Assembly: GCA_041861885.1 (NCBI GenBank)
Contig: JBGVUE010000001.1
Coordinates: 2,096,001-2,160,000 of the forward strand
Direction of reading: 5' to 3'
DNA from: Haloimpatiens sp. FM7315
Lineage (GTDB): Bacteria > Bacillota > Clostridia > Clostridiales > Clostridiaceae
DNA length: 64,000 nucleotides
Under the pieces are notes generated by a model that did not search any database, had not been told where the DNA came from, and saw only the letters and a list, made by a program, of their open reading frames with translations. Positions 39,232-50,904 of this stretch are shown one piece after another (the first letter of the stretch is position 1; every line of letters begins with the position of its first letter). A program made the translations under genes and the position numbers.

Positions 39232-39780
39232 TTAGCTATTAATCCCCGCATAAGTTACTGAAGCTATTACTGTCTCTGGCTCAGTTGATAGCTTAATATC
39301 AGCATTAAGTTCTATATCTTTAGCTTTTATAACATCGCCATTATCCTTATTATTTAAATCTATAGTAAAACTGTTTGGTATTTCTGCAGCTTTTGCAGTG
39401 ACATCTACTTCTGTTAATAGTACTTGTAGTAGTAGACCCTTTGATTCTAGCAAATTCTTTCCATTAAACATTATTGGAACTGCTTGTCTTACTTCTTCAT
39501 CCTTAGAAACCATCTGTATATCTATGTTATATATGTCCCCTGGGTTAATAGGATTTCTTTGAATACTTTTTATTATTCCATACTTTTTTTCATTTTCAAA
39601 CATAAGTACCAATTTTGCTCTGTCACCACTAGTTTTTATTATTTTTATCATATCATTCTTATTAAACTTTACTGAATAATTTTCTTCCATTCCCTTACCA
39701 TAAATTATTCCTGGTATATAGCCACCTTTTCTTGCTTTATGGCCTTTTTCCTCTCTTTTAAAAGCTGATATACAGTTCAT
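39232..39780 (-). CDS. rplY: 50S ribosomal protein L25/general stress protein Ctc
   Basis: 182 residues, the long bL25 (CTC) form. The N-terminal 5S rRNA-binding domain has RKGGYIPGIIYGKG, and the C-terminal TL5-like beta domain has LLLQVLLTEVDVTAKAAEIPNSF. GGGGGT lies before ATG 39780. It is monocistronic between terminators. Confidence 0.92.
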   Translation of the reverse strand: MNCISAFKREEKGHKARKGGYIPGIIYGKGMEENYSVKFNKNDMIKIIKTSGDRAKLVLMFENEKKYGIIKSIQRNPINPGDIYNIDIQMVSKDEEVRQAVPIMFNGKNLLESKGLLLQVLLTEVDVTAKAAEIPNSFTIDLNNKDNGDVIKAKDIELNADIKLSTEPETVIASVTYAGINS

Positions 39781-39892
39781 CTCTTCTACCCCCTCTTTTT
39801 GTATTTACTATGATTTTATCAATATAAGGAATAAAAGTCAAATATAAGATTTAATGTATTATCATTTCTTTTATTGAATATATTGTAAATAC

Positions 39893-39921
39893 AAAAGACC
39901 TAGTTATAAACTAGGTCTTTT
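39893..39921 (-). terminator. Terminator of the small acidic protein gene
   Basis: A perfect 13-bp stem (39893-39905 with 39909-39921) with a 3-base loop, located 30 bases after the stop at 39952. Confidence 0.85.
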
Positions 39922-39951
39922 ATCAAAACTATAAAATTTTTACTTGTTCGA

Positions 39952-40134
39952 TTATTTAACTGAATATTTTCCTATTATGTCTGATATTTTATCTAGTGCA
40001 TCTATTAAATTATCAAGCTCATCGCAAGTTATACCATTTTCTAAACCTGTTGGACTTTCTTCATCTATTATGTCCTCAATTTTAGTTAATGTGTCTTTTA
40101 ATAGTTCTTTAGCTTTTACGTATTTTTCATTCAT
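39952..40134 (-). CDS. Small acidic helical protein of unknown function
   Basis: 60 residues, acidic and helical (KELLKDTLTKIEDIIDEESP..LDNLIDALDKISDIIGKY). GAGGAGATTT precedes ATG 40134, and its own terminator follows, so it is a real gene. The family is not recognised. Confidence 0.6.
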   Translation of the reverse strand: MNEKYVKAKELLKDTLTKIEDIIDEESPTGLENGITCDELDNLIDALDKISDIIGKYSVK

Positions 40135-40461
40135 ATATTAAATCTCCTCTACAAGTAATTTATTTTATTAAAATTATTATACCATATTTATTTTAAATAT
40201 ACCTACTATTATATGCATTTTGATTTTGCCTTATCAAGGCCCAGATGCTTGTATCTTATTATTTAAGATTAAATATAGGTAAATGTGATTTGTTACTTTA
40301 AAAGTTGAACTAAGTTAAGAATTATTGTATATTTAAGCTTGCAATAACTATTATTAAATTTATAAAGTAAATATAAATTTATAAATTTAATTATTTTTCT
40401 ATAAATAAGTTATACTATTAATTATTTATGATTAATTATTTATATATATTTCAATAAATAG

Positions 40462-40489
40462 TGTACAAATTTCTATGAAATGATATAAT
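40462..40489 (+). promoter_or_regulatory. Promoter of fbp
   Basis: TGTACA (40462-40467), a 16-base spacer and TATAAT (40484-40489), about 40 bases before the start codon. The rest of the 40135-40461 gap is A/T-rich with nothing I can name. Confidence 0.55.
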
Positions 40490-40530
40490 AATCCTATGAA
40501 AGCTTTGAATAATAAATTAGGGGAAAAAAC

Positions 40531-42518
40531 ATGACCTTCTGCGATGAAAACAATATAGAAATTATAAAAAAAGATTTGAGATATTTAGAACTATTAGCCC
40601 AGCAATACCCTTCAATTTGCGAAGCTAGTACAGAAATAATAAATTTGCAAGCTATACTTAACTTACCAAAAGGTACCGAACATTTTATAAGTGATGTACA
40701 CGGAGAATATGAGTCTTTTACTCATGTTTTAAAAAACGCTTCCGGTGTAATCAAAAGAAAGATGGATGATGTATTTGGAAACTCCTTAAGAGAAAAGGAA
40801 AAGGAAAACTTAGCAACACTTATATATTATCCAGAACAAAAACTTGAAATAGTAAAAAAAGCAGAAACTAATCTATGTGATTGGTACAAAATAACCCTAT
40901 ATAGACTTATTGAACTTTTAAGAGAAATTTGTTCGAAATACACAAGGTCTAAGGTAAGGAAATCCCTTCCTAAAGATTTTGCTTATATAATAGAAGAACT
41001 TCTCCACGAAGGAGATAAAAAAGTAAACAAGCAGCAGTATTATAACGGAATATTAGACACTATTGTAGATATTAATAGAGCTGATGAGTTTATCACAGCA
41101 ATATCCGGGGTAATTCAAAGATTAGTTGTAGATAGGCTTCATATTGTAGGAGATATTTATGATAGAGGTCCTGGAGCTGATATAATAATGGATGCCTTGA
41201 TGGAACATCACTCACTTGATATACAATGGGGAAATCACGATATATTATGGATGGGAGCAGGTTCTGGATCTAAGTGTTGTATTGCAAATGTACTTAGAAT
41301 TTCTTTAAGATATGCTAATTTATCCACAATAGAAGATGGATATGGTATAAATTTACTTCCACTAGCCTCCTTTGCAATGAACAGCTATGCAGAGGATCCT
41401 TGTACAAATTTTAATCCTAAAACTCTTGATAAGCAGCTTAGCGAAAACGATATAATTTTACTATCAAGAATGCATAAAGCCATATCAATCATGCAGTTTA
41501 AGCTTGAAGGTATGCTTATAAAATCTCATCCAGAATTTAAAATGGAGGATAGACTGCTTTTAGACAAATTAGATATAGAAAAAGGAATTATTAAAGTTGG
41601 CACAAAGACTTATAAGCTAACTGATCTTAATTTCCCAACAGTTGATTGGAAAGATCCTTATAAGCTATCAAAAGAAGAAGATTATATAATAAGCAAATTA
41701 ACTCACTCCTTTATAAATAGTGAAAAACTTCAAAGGCATATTAGATTTATGTACAGCAAGGGGAATATGTATAACATATATAATTCAAACTTACTTTATC
41801 ATGGCTGTATACCCCTTAACGAAGACGGTTCTTTTAAAGAAGTTGAAATTGCTGGAGAAATGTACAAAGGCAAAGAGCTTTTAGATGCCCTTGACAAGTA
41901 TTCAAGAGAAGCTTATTTCTTTAAAAATCAAAGAGAATCAAAAACCTTTGGTATGGATATACTTTGGTATTTATGGTGTGGTCCTAACTCACCTTTATTC
42001 GGTAAAGAAAAGATGGCTACTTTTGAAAGGTATTTCCTTCAGGATAGTACAACTCATAAAGAGAAAAAAATCCATATTATAAATACAGAGACAATGAAAA
42101 CATATGCAATAATATACTAGTTGAGTTCGGTTTAAACCCAGAAGATTCCCACATAATTAATGGCCATGTTCCAGTTAAAACTAAAGAAGGAGAAAGTCCT
42201 ATAAAAGCTAAGGGAAAGCTTTTAGTAATTGATGGTGGATTTTGTAGAGCTTATCAGCCTGAAACAGGAATAGCAGGTTATACACTAATTTACAATTCCT
42301 ATGGACTTTTACTAGCTTCTCATGAGCCCTTCAGTTCCATGCAAAAAGCTATAAAAGAAAACAAAGACATATTGTCTTCAACTATTATATTAGAGCATGT
42401 GGTAAGTAGAAAAAGAGTCTCTGATACCGATATAGGTAAAGAGTTAAAAAAACAGATTAAAGACTTAGAAATGCTTTTAATTGCTTACAGAAAAGGTCTT
42501 CTAAAAGAGAAAAAATAA
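40531..42518 (+). CDS. fbp: Fructose-1,6-bisphosphatase, class III (frameshifted as sequenced)
   Basis: About 663 residues after repair. It hydrolyses fructose-1,6-bisphosphate for gluconeogenesis. The calcineurin-type metallophosphatase motifs are visible: [25 protein letters not shown] and [12 protein letters not shown]. The C-terminal [18 protein letters not shown] and [15 protein letters not shown] follow after repair. The frame breaks at A7 (42064-42070). One more A restores [29 protein letters not shown] precedes ATG 40531. Confidence 0.95.
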
Positions 42519-42574
42519 TTTTACTTAAGTTTATTTCAAAAATTGCATTTATTTTAATTTTTTAAAGTAAGAAC

Positions 42575-42620
42575 AAAATGCTGAAGCTTAGAAGAAAAGA
42601 CTCTAAACTTCAGCATTTTT
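42575..42620. terminator. Bidirectional terminator between fbp and a convergent gene
   Basis: AAAATGCTGAAG (42575-42586) pairs with CTTCAGCATTTT (42608-42619), with an inner TTAGA/TCTAA stem and T5. Confidence 0.9.
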
Positions 42621-42669
42621 ATATAAAGAAACCCGTTAAAAAAGAACCTTTACTGTTACTTATATCAGC

Positions 42670-43059
42670 TTATTTAACACTATTATAAGCTCTTTCCAAT
42701 ATTTCTTTATGCTTATTTAGTATTTCTTGAAGTTTGTTTTGAAAAACATCTATGTTATTATCAAATTCAAAAGTAATTTCCCAAGTTGGGTTATACTCTT
42801 CCTCAACTTCATCTACAGATATTGATATTTCTTTTAAAGACTCCATATCATAACTATCATATACTGCATCAAATTTATCATCTTCAATATCTTTTTCAGT
42901 AGTAACTTTCAAATGGATAACTTCCTTGTTATCTTCTTTACTTAAAAAAATATTACTTATAAGCTCACCATTTTCACTTACCGTGTAACTTCCTACTTCT
43001 CTTTCTAAATGACCTGTGCTTAAGTTTTTTTCCATTAAAAGCAATGTAGTTTCTTCCAT
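42670..43059 (-). CDS. Conserved clostridial protein of unknown function
   Basis: 129 residues, acidic and soluble, starting MEETTLLLMEKNLSTGHLEREVGSYTV. No catalytic motif is seen. AAGGAGGAT, placed inside the end of topB, precedes ATG 43059, so the two are likely co-transcribed. The longer TTG start (43086) would overlap topB and is less likely. Confidence 0.6.
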   Translation of the reverse strand: MEETTLLLMEKNLSTGHLEREVGSYTVSENGELISNIFLSKEDNKEVIHLKVTTEKDIEDDKFDAVYDSYDMESLKEISISVDEVEEEYNPTWEITFEFDNNIDVFQNKLQEILNKHKEILERAYNSVK

Positions 43060-43075
43060 TTTTTTATAATCCTCC

Positions 43076-45334
43076 TTATTTTTCAAAATTTAATTTTATC
43101 TTATTATCTTTCAATATTAGTTTGGCATTAAAAATATTTCCTTTTTTAGATTTAAATCCATTTATAATCTCTGTAGTTCCCATTTTAATAAGCCTTTGTA
43201 TCTCTCTTTTTGGAATTTTTACTCCACATATTTCTCCTAGAAAAAAATTGCATCCGTTTTTCCAATTATTACAACCATATCCCTTTGAATTCTTAACTAT
43301 ATGCCCATTTTTACAAAAGGGACATAATCCTAAAATATATTGACTCTTTTCCTCATCAATATCTATGTTATTGTCTTTTATAACTCTAGAAAACATTTCT
43401 TTAGGCTCTATAACAGTGTTCTTTTTTAAAACTCTTTCTATATTATCTTTTATATACTTTTCTAGTTTACCCATAAAAACATCTGGTTCAATTTCTTTTT
43501 CAGCCACCATTCCCAAGCCTTTTTCCCAGCTAGCTGTAAGTTTTGGATTTAAAAGAGTAGGTACTGATCTCATTATTACCTCATAAACCATCTCCCCTTT
43601 TACATTAGGGGTTATAATTTGAGTTTTACTATTTATATCAATGTAACTAATTCTATCTAATTTCTTTAATATCTCCGCTCTAGTTGCGCTTGTACCTATG
43701 CCACTACCTTTTATTTGCTCTCTTAGCTCTTCTTCCTCAATTAATTTTCCCGCATTTTCCATAGCTATAATCATAGACCCTGAAGTATATCTCTTAGGCG
43801 CTGAGGTCTTTCCCTCTTTTATGCTTAAATTTTCTACCCGTACTTTTTCGCCCTTTTTTAAAGCTTTAAATACTTCAAAATTCATAGAGTTTTTACTACT
43901 TTTGTCTTCACCTAAAATCTCTAAATAGCCTTTATCCTGACAAACCTTACTAGAAGTAAAAAATCTCTCATTTTTAAATTCAGTAACTACAGAAAACTTA
44001 GTGTATTTGGCACTTGGATAAAATATAGCAAGAAATCTTCTTGTGACTAAATCATATATGTTTTTTTGCAAATCATTTAATCTATCAAAAGTTTCAAATC
44101 CTTCACCAGTAGGTATTATAGCATAATGGTCTGTAATTTTTGAGTCATTTACATACTTACTTTTAACTATATTTTTATACCAATTTTCCTCTAATATCTT
44201 TTTGCAAAACTTGATATATCATTACTTCCTCTAAATCTAGCTATTTTACTTATATTCTTATTTATCTCTTTTGCTACCGCTGTAGACAAGACTCTAGCAT
44301 CGGTTCTTGGGTAAGTAAGTAATTTTTTTCATAAAGCTGCTGAATTATATTTAGAGTTTTATCAGGGTCTATTTTAAATCTTTTTGAGCATTCATTTTGT
44401 AGCTCTGCTAAATTAAACAAAAGAGGAGGATTTTTATTTTCTTTCTTTTTATCTATTCTTTCGATAACTCCCATACTACTGTGTTCATAATTAAGCTTTT
44501 CAATAAATTTTTCTGCATCTTCTTTATTTTTAAAGCCTACTTCACTATAAAGTTTTGGAGAATTAAAATAAAAAGAAGTTTCCACAGCTTTCCATTCTCC
44601 ATCATACTCAAACTCTTGCTTTTCATTCCCCTTAAAAGTCCCTAGTATTCTATAAAAAGGAGTTTCCTTAAAATCTCTTATTTCCCTTTCTCTATTAACA
44701 ACCATACCTAGAACACAAGACATTACTCTACCAACTGCAATTACAGTTTTTTCACTATTTATAGTATTAGATAAGGGCTTCCCATATATAATACTTAAAA
44801 GCCTTGAAAAATTAATTCCAAGAAGATAATCTTCTTTGGCTCTAAGATAAGCAGAATGAGCTAGAGCATCATAGTCTGCAAGTGGTTTTGCTTCCTTAAT
44901 ACCCCTTTTTATTTCTTCCTCCGTTTGTGAGTCAATCCAAACCCTTCTTTTTCCTTTTTAGGTGAACCTGCCATCATATCTACAAGCCTATATATGTATT
45001 CTCCTTCCCTTCCAGAGTCTGTACACACATAGATTGTTTGAATTTCTTCTCTATGCAATAAATCTTTCACCACATTAAATTGCTTTTGAACCGTAGGTAT
45101 TAACTCATACTTATACTCTTTTGGTAAAAAAGGCAATGTACTTAAAGACCATTTTTTTAAATCAGGATTATATACCTCAGGGTAACTCATAGTTACCATA
45201 TGACCAACGCACCAAGTAAAAACAGCTTTAGGACTGTCAACATACCCATCTTTCTTATTTCCCTTTATCTTTAACAATTTCACAAATTCCATAGCCACAG
45301 AAGGCTTTTCAGTTATAAATAAAGCTTTACCCAT
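43076..45334 (-). CDS. topB: DNA topoisomerase III (three frameshifts as sequenced)
   Basis: A type IA topoisomerase of about 750 residues after repair. The Toprim start is LFITEKPSVAMEFVKLL, with YVCTDSGREGEYIYRL. The active-site tyrosine block (LLTYPRTDARVLS) is restored only after repair, then GSGIGTSATRAEILKKL and a C-terminal zinc-like CPFC..CNNW segment follow. Breaks are at T5 (44948-44952), T7 (44323-44329) and A4 (44206-44209) on the plus strand. In each, one more base rejoins the frame. It decatenates and relaxes single-stranded DNA structures. Confidence 0.9.
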
Positions 45335-45377
45335 TGAAATTTTTCACAACCTTTTTAATTGAATAATCCTTTAATAT

Positions 45378-47156
45378 TTAAATCTTCCCAATTCTATTAT
45401 TTATATTTTCCACTATTTCCTTAGGATATCCAATGTACTCTAGTATTTTAACCGCATTTCTTGTAGAAGTTACCCCTTTTTTATCTTATAATCAAAATTC
45501 AATCCCTCTTTAGTTACATTTTCAGTAAAATAATAATTATCATAGTATTCTTTTACCATATTTGTAAGCTCTAAATCATGAGTAGCAACAAAGACTCTGC
45601 AATTATTTTCTGCTAAGTATTTAAGTATTTCTGCCGCTGCATTGATTCTCTCCACTGGATTAGTTCCCCTAAATATTTCATCAATAAAAGAAATTATAGG
45701 ATAATCTACTTCTTTAGTGCTGTTTATAATTCTATAAATTGCCTCAGCTTCACCCATATAATAACTTTTACCACCAGTTACACTATCACTTACACTTATA
45801 GAAGTCATAATTCTAAAATAGTCCCCTTCATATTCATCACAAAGACAAGTATAAATGGTTTGAGCAAAAAGTACATTTATGCCTAGGGTACGTAAAAAAG
45901 TGGATTTTCCAGACATATTTGAACCTGTTATTATTACATTTCTATCTACAATTATAGTGTTGTCCACTGGTTTTTCAACTAATGGATGTATTACTTTTTT
46001 TAGCACTAATTTTTTGCTGTTTTCTAGAAATTTAGGTTCTACGTAGCTTTTAATATCATTTCTATAGGAAGCTATAGATAAAAGGGCATCTATTTTTCCT
46101 AAATATACATATATTTTTTTTATGTTTTCCCTATTATCATCTATCTCTTTAACTGTAGAAAAAAAGCCCTAGTCTCCATAAGAAAGAATATGTTAAAGTA
46201 CTCCATTAAAATATCTACACCATCAGTATTTGACATAATAAGAGATACTGCCTTTTTCATTAATTTTCTACAAGGCTGTAACTCTTTCTTTATTATATTA
46301 ACCTCATCTATATTCTTCTGTAAATCTTTTATAGAAATTATACTATCAGCACAGATCAAAACCTTATACATATATTTTATACAAGAGGTGTCCCCTAGTA
46401 TGTTCTTCTTAACCTTTGAATGGACATAATAATTTATAAAATACATAACCATAATATAAAACATAGCTACTGGTTTTTTTAAATATATTGCATAAACTAT
46501 TGTGGATATAGACATAATTAACAATATATTTAATGATAATTTTATTGATTTGGAATTTGGTAATTTATCTTTTAAAAAATCTAAAAGATAGGCATTTTTA
46601 TCTTTTCCTAATTTATGTAAGTTATACTGAATCTTTTCCCTAACTTCATTATTATCTTTAAGATAATTTATATTTTCTCCCCTTTTCTTTAATTTATCTT
46701 CACTAAAACAAGGTTTTCTAAGCATATAATAAAGAAATTGTTCCCCAGGAGTAGTAAGATTTCTGTCAAGTTTTGAATATATATTATCCATATTTAAATC
46801 AAACCAAGTTTGATCATCTACATAAAATACATCATCTTTCTTTAAGTCATCATATAATTTTCTTATTTTTGTAAAATCTCTTTTTTCTTTATCTCTTTTC
46901 CCCAACTATCTTTTAAATATTTAATTACTTTTATATCTTTTATTTTCATATACAATCTAAAAGCTACTATGAAAAAAATAATAGATACAACTATACCTAT
47001 ACTGTATAATTTATTTCCTTCGTATATCTTTAAAGCTGAATAATATCCAGTCCATATACCAAGAAAAATCAAGCCATAAACTAGCATCATGCTTTCCTTA
47101 CCATCATTATTAATTTTCACCTTTGCCACCTCTTTTATCCTTATTATAAACTCCAT
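45378..47156 (-). CDS. MutS-family ATPase with N-terminal membrane segments (three frameshifts as sequenced)
   Basis: About 594 residues after repair. Two N-terminal hydrophobic helices (LVYGLIFLGIWTGYYSAL; IGIVVSIIFFIVAF) are followed by MutS core helices, two more hydrophobic stretches and a MutS ATPase domain. The latter has Walker A GSNMSGKST, Walker B ISFIDEIFRGTN and ATHDLELTNM. It lacks the mismatch-reading domain of MutS1 and the Smr nuclease of MutS2. Breaks are at T4 (46896-46899), A7 (46159-46165) and C4/T6 (45473-45482) on the plus strand. A GTG at about 47120 with AGAGGTGG upstream is a possible alternative start. Its role is unknown. Confidence 0.8.
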
Positions 47157-47252
47157 TTAAGTGTATACTATAGTATTATACAACAAAATCCCTAGATATC
47201 ACATATAAATTTATACTATAAATAGCCTAATCTCAATACTTATAAAGATTTG

Positions 47253-47281
47253 TTGATATTCTTTTGTTCTTACTATATAAT
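47253..47281 (+). promoter_or_regulatory. Promoter of the cation/proton antiporter gene
   Basis: TTGATA (47253-47258), a 17-base spacer and TATAAT (47276-47281), about 40 bases before ATG 47322. Confidence 0.75.
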
Positions 47282-47321
47282 TATAAGCTATAAATACAGT
47301 AATTATAAAGAGGTGATTTTC

Positions 47322-48752
47322 ATGCATGAACTAATTAACTATAACTCTCTATTAATTTTAAGCGTATTTGCTTTTATAACGCCTTTGTTTGTAAATTCTT
47401 TTAAGAAATTTAAGATTCCCTTTGTAGTAGGCGAAATCTTTGTAGGTATAATCATAGGAAAAAGCTTTTTTAATATTGTCCATAGCGATGTTTGGATAAC
47501 ATTTTTGTCAAACCTAGGCCTTGCTTATTTGTTATTTTTAAGTGGCTTAGAAATAGATTTTGACATGATAAAAGTAAAATCAGGTAAAAAGGATATATTT
47601 AAAAAAATTCTTTTACCCTTTGCCATGTTTATAGCAACCTTTGGTATATCTTTTATATTCTCTATAATACTTTACAACTTTGGTATTATAAAAAATGTCG
47701 CTTTTGTTTCACTTTTATTTTCAGCAGGTGCGCCAGGAATTTTAGTACCTTTTTTTAAAGAAAGAAAAATTCTAAACACAATTTATGGTCAAACTTTGCT
47801 TATTTACTCTCTGATATGTGAATTTATATGTTTAATTGCACTTACAACTATATCCTCAAATATAATTTACGGTTTTAGCTACAAGAACTTTTTATTTTTA
47901 ATACTCTTTGCCTTTGCCTACGGACTATATTTAATTATAAAAAGATTTTCTGGAAGATTCGATTTTTCAGCTTCTTCCCTTAGAAATTTACATGTAGGAG
48001 TTAGAGCTGCCTTTGCACTTATATTAGTTCTCGTTACTATTTCTAATATGATAAGAGCTGAAATAATTTTAGGTTCTTTTCTTGCAGGGGTTATTTTTTC
48101 ACTTATTTTAGACAAGAGTAAAAAAGAACTACATTACGAACTTGATATTATCGGCTACGGTTTTTTAATACCCATATATTTTATAATGGTTGGAGTAAAT
48201 TTAGATATAAAATCAGTATTTAAAGAGCCCAGTGCTTTAACTCATATTCCTTTATTTTTAATCATTATTTTCATAGTGAAATTTATTCCTTCTATGCTTT
48301 TAAAGTTTTACTATGGGTTAAATAAAGCCTTATCCTCTGGTTTCATTTTATCAGCTCAGCTTAGCCTCCTTATAGTTGGCTCACAGATGGCTTATAATTT
48401 AAAGATTATATCCTCTTCAGATTATTCAGCCTTTATATTAACTACAGTAATATCCTGTATTCTGTTTCCTTTATGTTTTGATAAATTATATATTAGAGAC
48501 AATTTAGAGGACACTGAAAGCACTGCTATAGAAAAAATATCTATAATGGAAATTATACCTACTAGAGAAAATCTTTTTAACAAATCTCTACAAGAACTAT
48601 CTTTTCCAAATTGTTTTAGGATATTTTTAATAATAAGAAATGAGAAAGAGATTCTTCCAAAAGGTGATACTATAATACTGAAAGGTGATCGACTTTTAAT
48701 AGCTGGTTTATCTCAAAAAATGGATTATGTATTAGAACTTCTAAATGAATAA
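47322..48752 (+). CDS. CPA2-family cation:proton antiporter with C-terminal RCK_C domain
   Basis: About 476 residues. Twelve or so membrane helices carry the Kef/CPA2 pattern (FVVGEIFVGIIIGKS, LAYLLFLSGLEIDFD, FSAGAPGILVPFF, LGSFLAGVIFSLIL). A short C-terminal TrkA-C/RCK_C domain follows (IIPTRENLFNKSLQEL.., GDTIILKGDRLLIAG). It likely exchanges K+ or Na+ for protons, gated through the RCK domain. I chose ATG 47322 for its AAAGAGGTGA site; the longer frame from 47250 overlaps the promoter. Confidence 0.9.
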   Translation: MHELINYNSLLILSVFAFITPLFVNSFKKFKIPFVVGEIFVGIIIGKSFFNIVHSDVWITFLSNLGLAYLLFLSGLEIDFDMIKVKSGKKDIFKKILLPFAMFIATFGISFIFSIILYNFGIIKNVAFVSLLFSAGAPGILVPFFKERKILNTIYGQTLLIYSLICEFICLIALTTISSNIIYGFSYKNFLFLILFAFAYGLYLIIKRFSGRFDFSASSLRNLHVGVRAAFALILVLVTISNMIRAEIILGSFLAGVIFSLILDKSKKELHYELDIIGYGFLIPIYFIMVGVNLDIKSVFKEPSALTHIPLFLIIIFIVKFIPSMLLKFYYGLNKALSSGFILSAQLSLLIVGSQMAYNLKIISSSDYSAFILTTVISCILFPLCFDKLYIRDNLEDTESTAIEKISIMEIIPTRENLFNKSLQELSFPNCFRIFLIIRNEKEILPKGDTIILKGDRLLIAGLSQKMDYVLELLNE

Positions 48753-48795
48753 ATTAGCCTTTATTTATCTATAACAAAAAGACTTAATTAAATAA

Positions 48796-48842
48796 AAACT
48801 GTACCTTCCCATGGTCTATGATGAGAAGGTACAGTTTTATCG
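48796..48842 (+). terminator. Terminator of the antiporter gene
   Basis: AACTGTACCTTC pairs with GAAGGTACAGTT (within 48796-48838), followed by TTTAT. The other side also carries A/T-rich flanks, so it may serve rnpB as well. Confidence 0.75.
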
Positions 48843-48892
48843 CAAATATAAAGTAAATACACCCTTACTTTATACTGATTATTTCCTTTTTA

Positions 48893-49258
48893 AAGCGACT
48901 AAGCCGGTAAGCCGAGTTCTGTCGTGAACAGTCATCTATCTAGGCTTATTGTTACCAATAAGCTCAAGCGATCTTACCCGGAGACAGAGCGGGCAACTCC
49001 ATATGTCTCTCTATTCGATCTTGCTTCAGGTGGGGTTTACATAGCCGCAAAGTCGCCAGTGCGCTGGTGAGCTCTTACCTCGCCTTTCCACCCTTGCCAG
49101 GCAGCTAAGCTGCACTCATGGAGAATTCTCCCTTCTGGCGGTATATCTCTGTTGCACTTTCCTTCAAGTCACCCTGACTGGGGGTTACCCAGCACCCTGC
49201 CCTACGAAGCCCGGACTTTCCTCTCCCACATATGTGGCAGCGACTGTCTAGCTTACTC
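48893..49258 (-). ncRNA. rnpB: RNase P RNA, Bacillus (type B) class
   Basis: On the minus strand the universal blocks are present. GAGGAAAGTCCGGGC lies near the 5' end, then GGGCAGGGTGCTGG..AACCCCCAG. The 3' part has ACAGAACTCGGCTTACCGGC, which mirrors the 5' GCGAGTAAGC region. It is the catalytic RNA that trims tRNA 5' ends. A TATAAT box on the minus strand (49265-49270) fits a start near 49258. End points are estimated from the paired ends. Confidence 0.96.
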
Positions 49259-49345
49259 GCAAGTATTATATTAACACAGTACAAAGAGTAAAGCAAGTCA
49301 TTTTAAAAGTTTCATATTATTCAAAATCTTAGCACTTAAATAGAT

Positions 49346-50160
49346 TTATTTAAATTTATATACCCTCTTTGCACTACTAGATATTACAATCTCATTAATA
49401 CATCCCCTATGCCTTAATTCTGATTCCAGCCACTGTCCAAAAATTTTAAATGAAGGCCATTCAGTTTCAAAATGCCCTACATCAATAGTTGCTACTCCCT
49501 GTTCTAAAAAGTCACTTACATAATGATAGGTTGTATCTCCCGTTATTATACATTCTGCTCCTAAATCCTTTGACTTTTCAAAAAAATCTTCTCCACTTCC
49601 ATTAATTACAGCTATTCTTTTAACTAATTTATCTTCATCTCCAGAGTACCTTAAAAAAGGCGTATGCAAAGACATTTTTACTTTATTACAAAGATTTTTT
49701 ATAGAAATCGAATCCTTTAACGTCACAATCCTTCCTACTCCAGTTACCAAATCCAAATCACATCTACCCTTACAAGGCTCTATGGTTTCATAATCTTTAA
49801 ATCCTAGTATATCCATAAGATTATCGTTTAACCCATGTTTTACAGAATCCAAATTAGTATGGCTAGAATACACATTTATATGATTTTCTATAAGTTCAAT
49901 TACCTTTTTTCCAACTAAAGTCTGTTTGGTAATAGAAGAAGGTTTTAAAAAAGAAGTGGATGATGAGTTAATACTAGATTGCATTTCTTTTCTTTTGCTT
50001 CTTTTATAACATCTAGGGTACAATCTAGTGCTATTAATATATTAGTAACCTTATCTTCTAAATCTCCAACCATAAGGCCTACATTATCATAGCTCTCTTT
50101 AAAACGCTCCGGAGCGTAATTTTTCATAATTTCATCTATATCACTAACTCTTAATTCCAT
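49346..50160 (-). CDS. Nif3-like dinuclear metal centre protein (frameshifted as sequenced)
   Basis: About 271 residues after repair. The NIF3/YbgI family is seen in YDNVGLMVGD, NLVLTHHPLLF, SSHTNLDSVKHGLND and GHFETEWPSF, which supply the two-metal site. Its biochemical role is not settled in the family. The frame breaks at A6 on the plus strand (49947-49952). One more base gives HHPLLFLKPSSITKQTL. It follows trmK by 38 bases, the usual pairing in Firmicutes. Confidence 0.9.
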
Positions 50161-50198
50161 AAAATCACCCTTTTCTATTCTAACTTAAATATCACTCT

Positions 50199-50888
50199 TT
50201 ATTTTTTTAACTCTTTTATCTTAAAGCTTACTTCCTCTTTTCTTTTAACTGCCAAATCAGTATTTTCATCAATAAAGCTAAGTATTCTTTCGTATTTAAG
50301 AATTAAATTGTCTAAAAAACCCTTCAAAAGCTTATGATTTTTTTCTATTAGTTTTTCTCCAACCTCATAGTATATACTATCTATGTTTTTAGGTTTATCA
50401 GAAAATTTAACCTTTAATATCTGATAAAATATACCTTCTTCAATACATAATTCCTCATCACAGATTTCATAGCCCTTTTCATATATAAATTTTCTTAATA
50501 CCTCTGGATTTTGTACTGGCTGTAAAATCGCATATTGAAGTTTTCTAAACACCTCTTCATGGTCAAGGATTATATCTCTAATTAGATTTCCTCCCATACC
50601 TGCTATAATCGCTACATCTATTTTTCCCGGTTTTATTGTAGAAAAACCTGGTCCTAATTTACACTGTATTTTATCTTTTAATCCTTCCATAGCTACGTTG
50701 AACTCAGCTTTTTGTACAGGTCCTTTATTTATATCTGAAGCTATGGCTTTACTGCATATCCCCTTTTTAACAAGGTATATAGGTATATATCCATGATCTG
50801 TACCTATATCTGCTATAGTATCACACTTACTAACCATTGAAGCTATAGTTTTTAGTCTTAAGCTTATATCCAAATTCATCAATCCCAT
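50199..50888 (-). CDS. trmK: tRNA (adenine(22)-N1)-methyltransferase
   Basis: About 229 residues. A SAM-binding Rossmann start IADIGTDHGYIPIYL, the IAGMGG loop and LQPVQNPEVLRKFI are typical of TrmK, with a coiled-coil-like C-terminal helix. It methylates A22 of bacterial tRNAs. The ATG at 50888 is followed nine bases later by ATG 50879, which has GGGA in better position, so the start may be there. It is commonly placed after rpoD and before nif3, as here. Confidence 0.93.
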   Translation of the reverse strand: MGLMNLDISLRLKTIASMVSKCDTIADIGTDHGYIPIYLVKKGICSKAIASDINKGPVQKAEFNVAMEGLKDKIQCKLGPGFSTIKPGKIDVAIIAGMGGNLIRDIILDHEEVFRKLQYAILQPVQNPEVLRKFIYEKGYEICDEELCIEEGIFYQILKVKFSDKPKNIDSIYYEVGEKLIEKNHKLLKGFLDNLILKYERILSFIDENTDLAVKRKEEVSFKIKELKK

Positions 50889-50904
50889 CTATTTTAGTTA
50901 TTAA

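Noticed and set aside
49105..49296. A 63-residue frame within the RNase P RNA
   Set aside because: The region is fully explained by conserved rnpB sequence.
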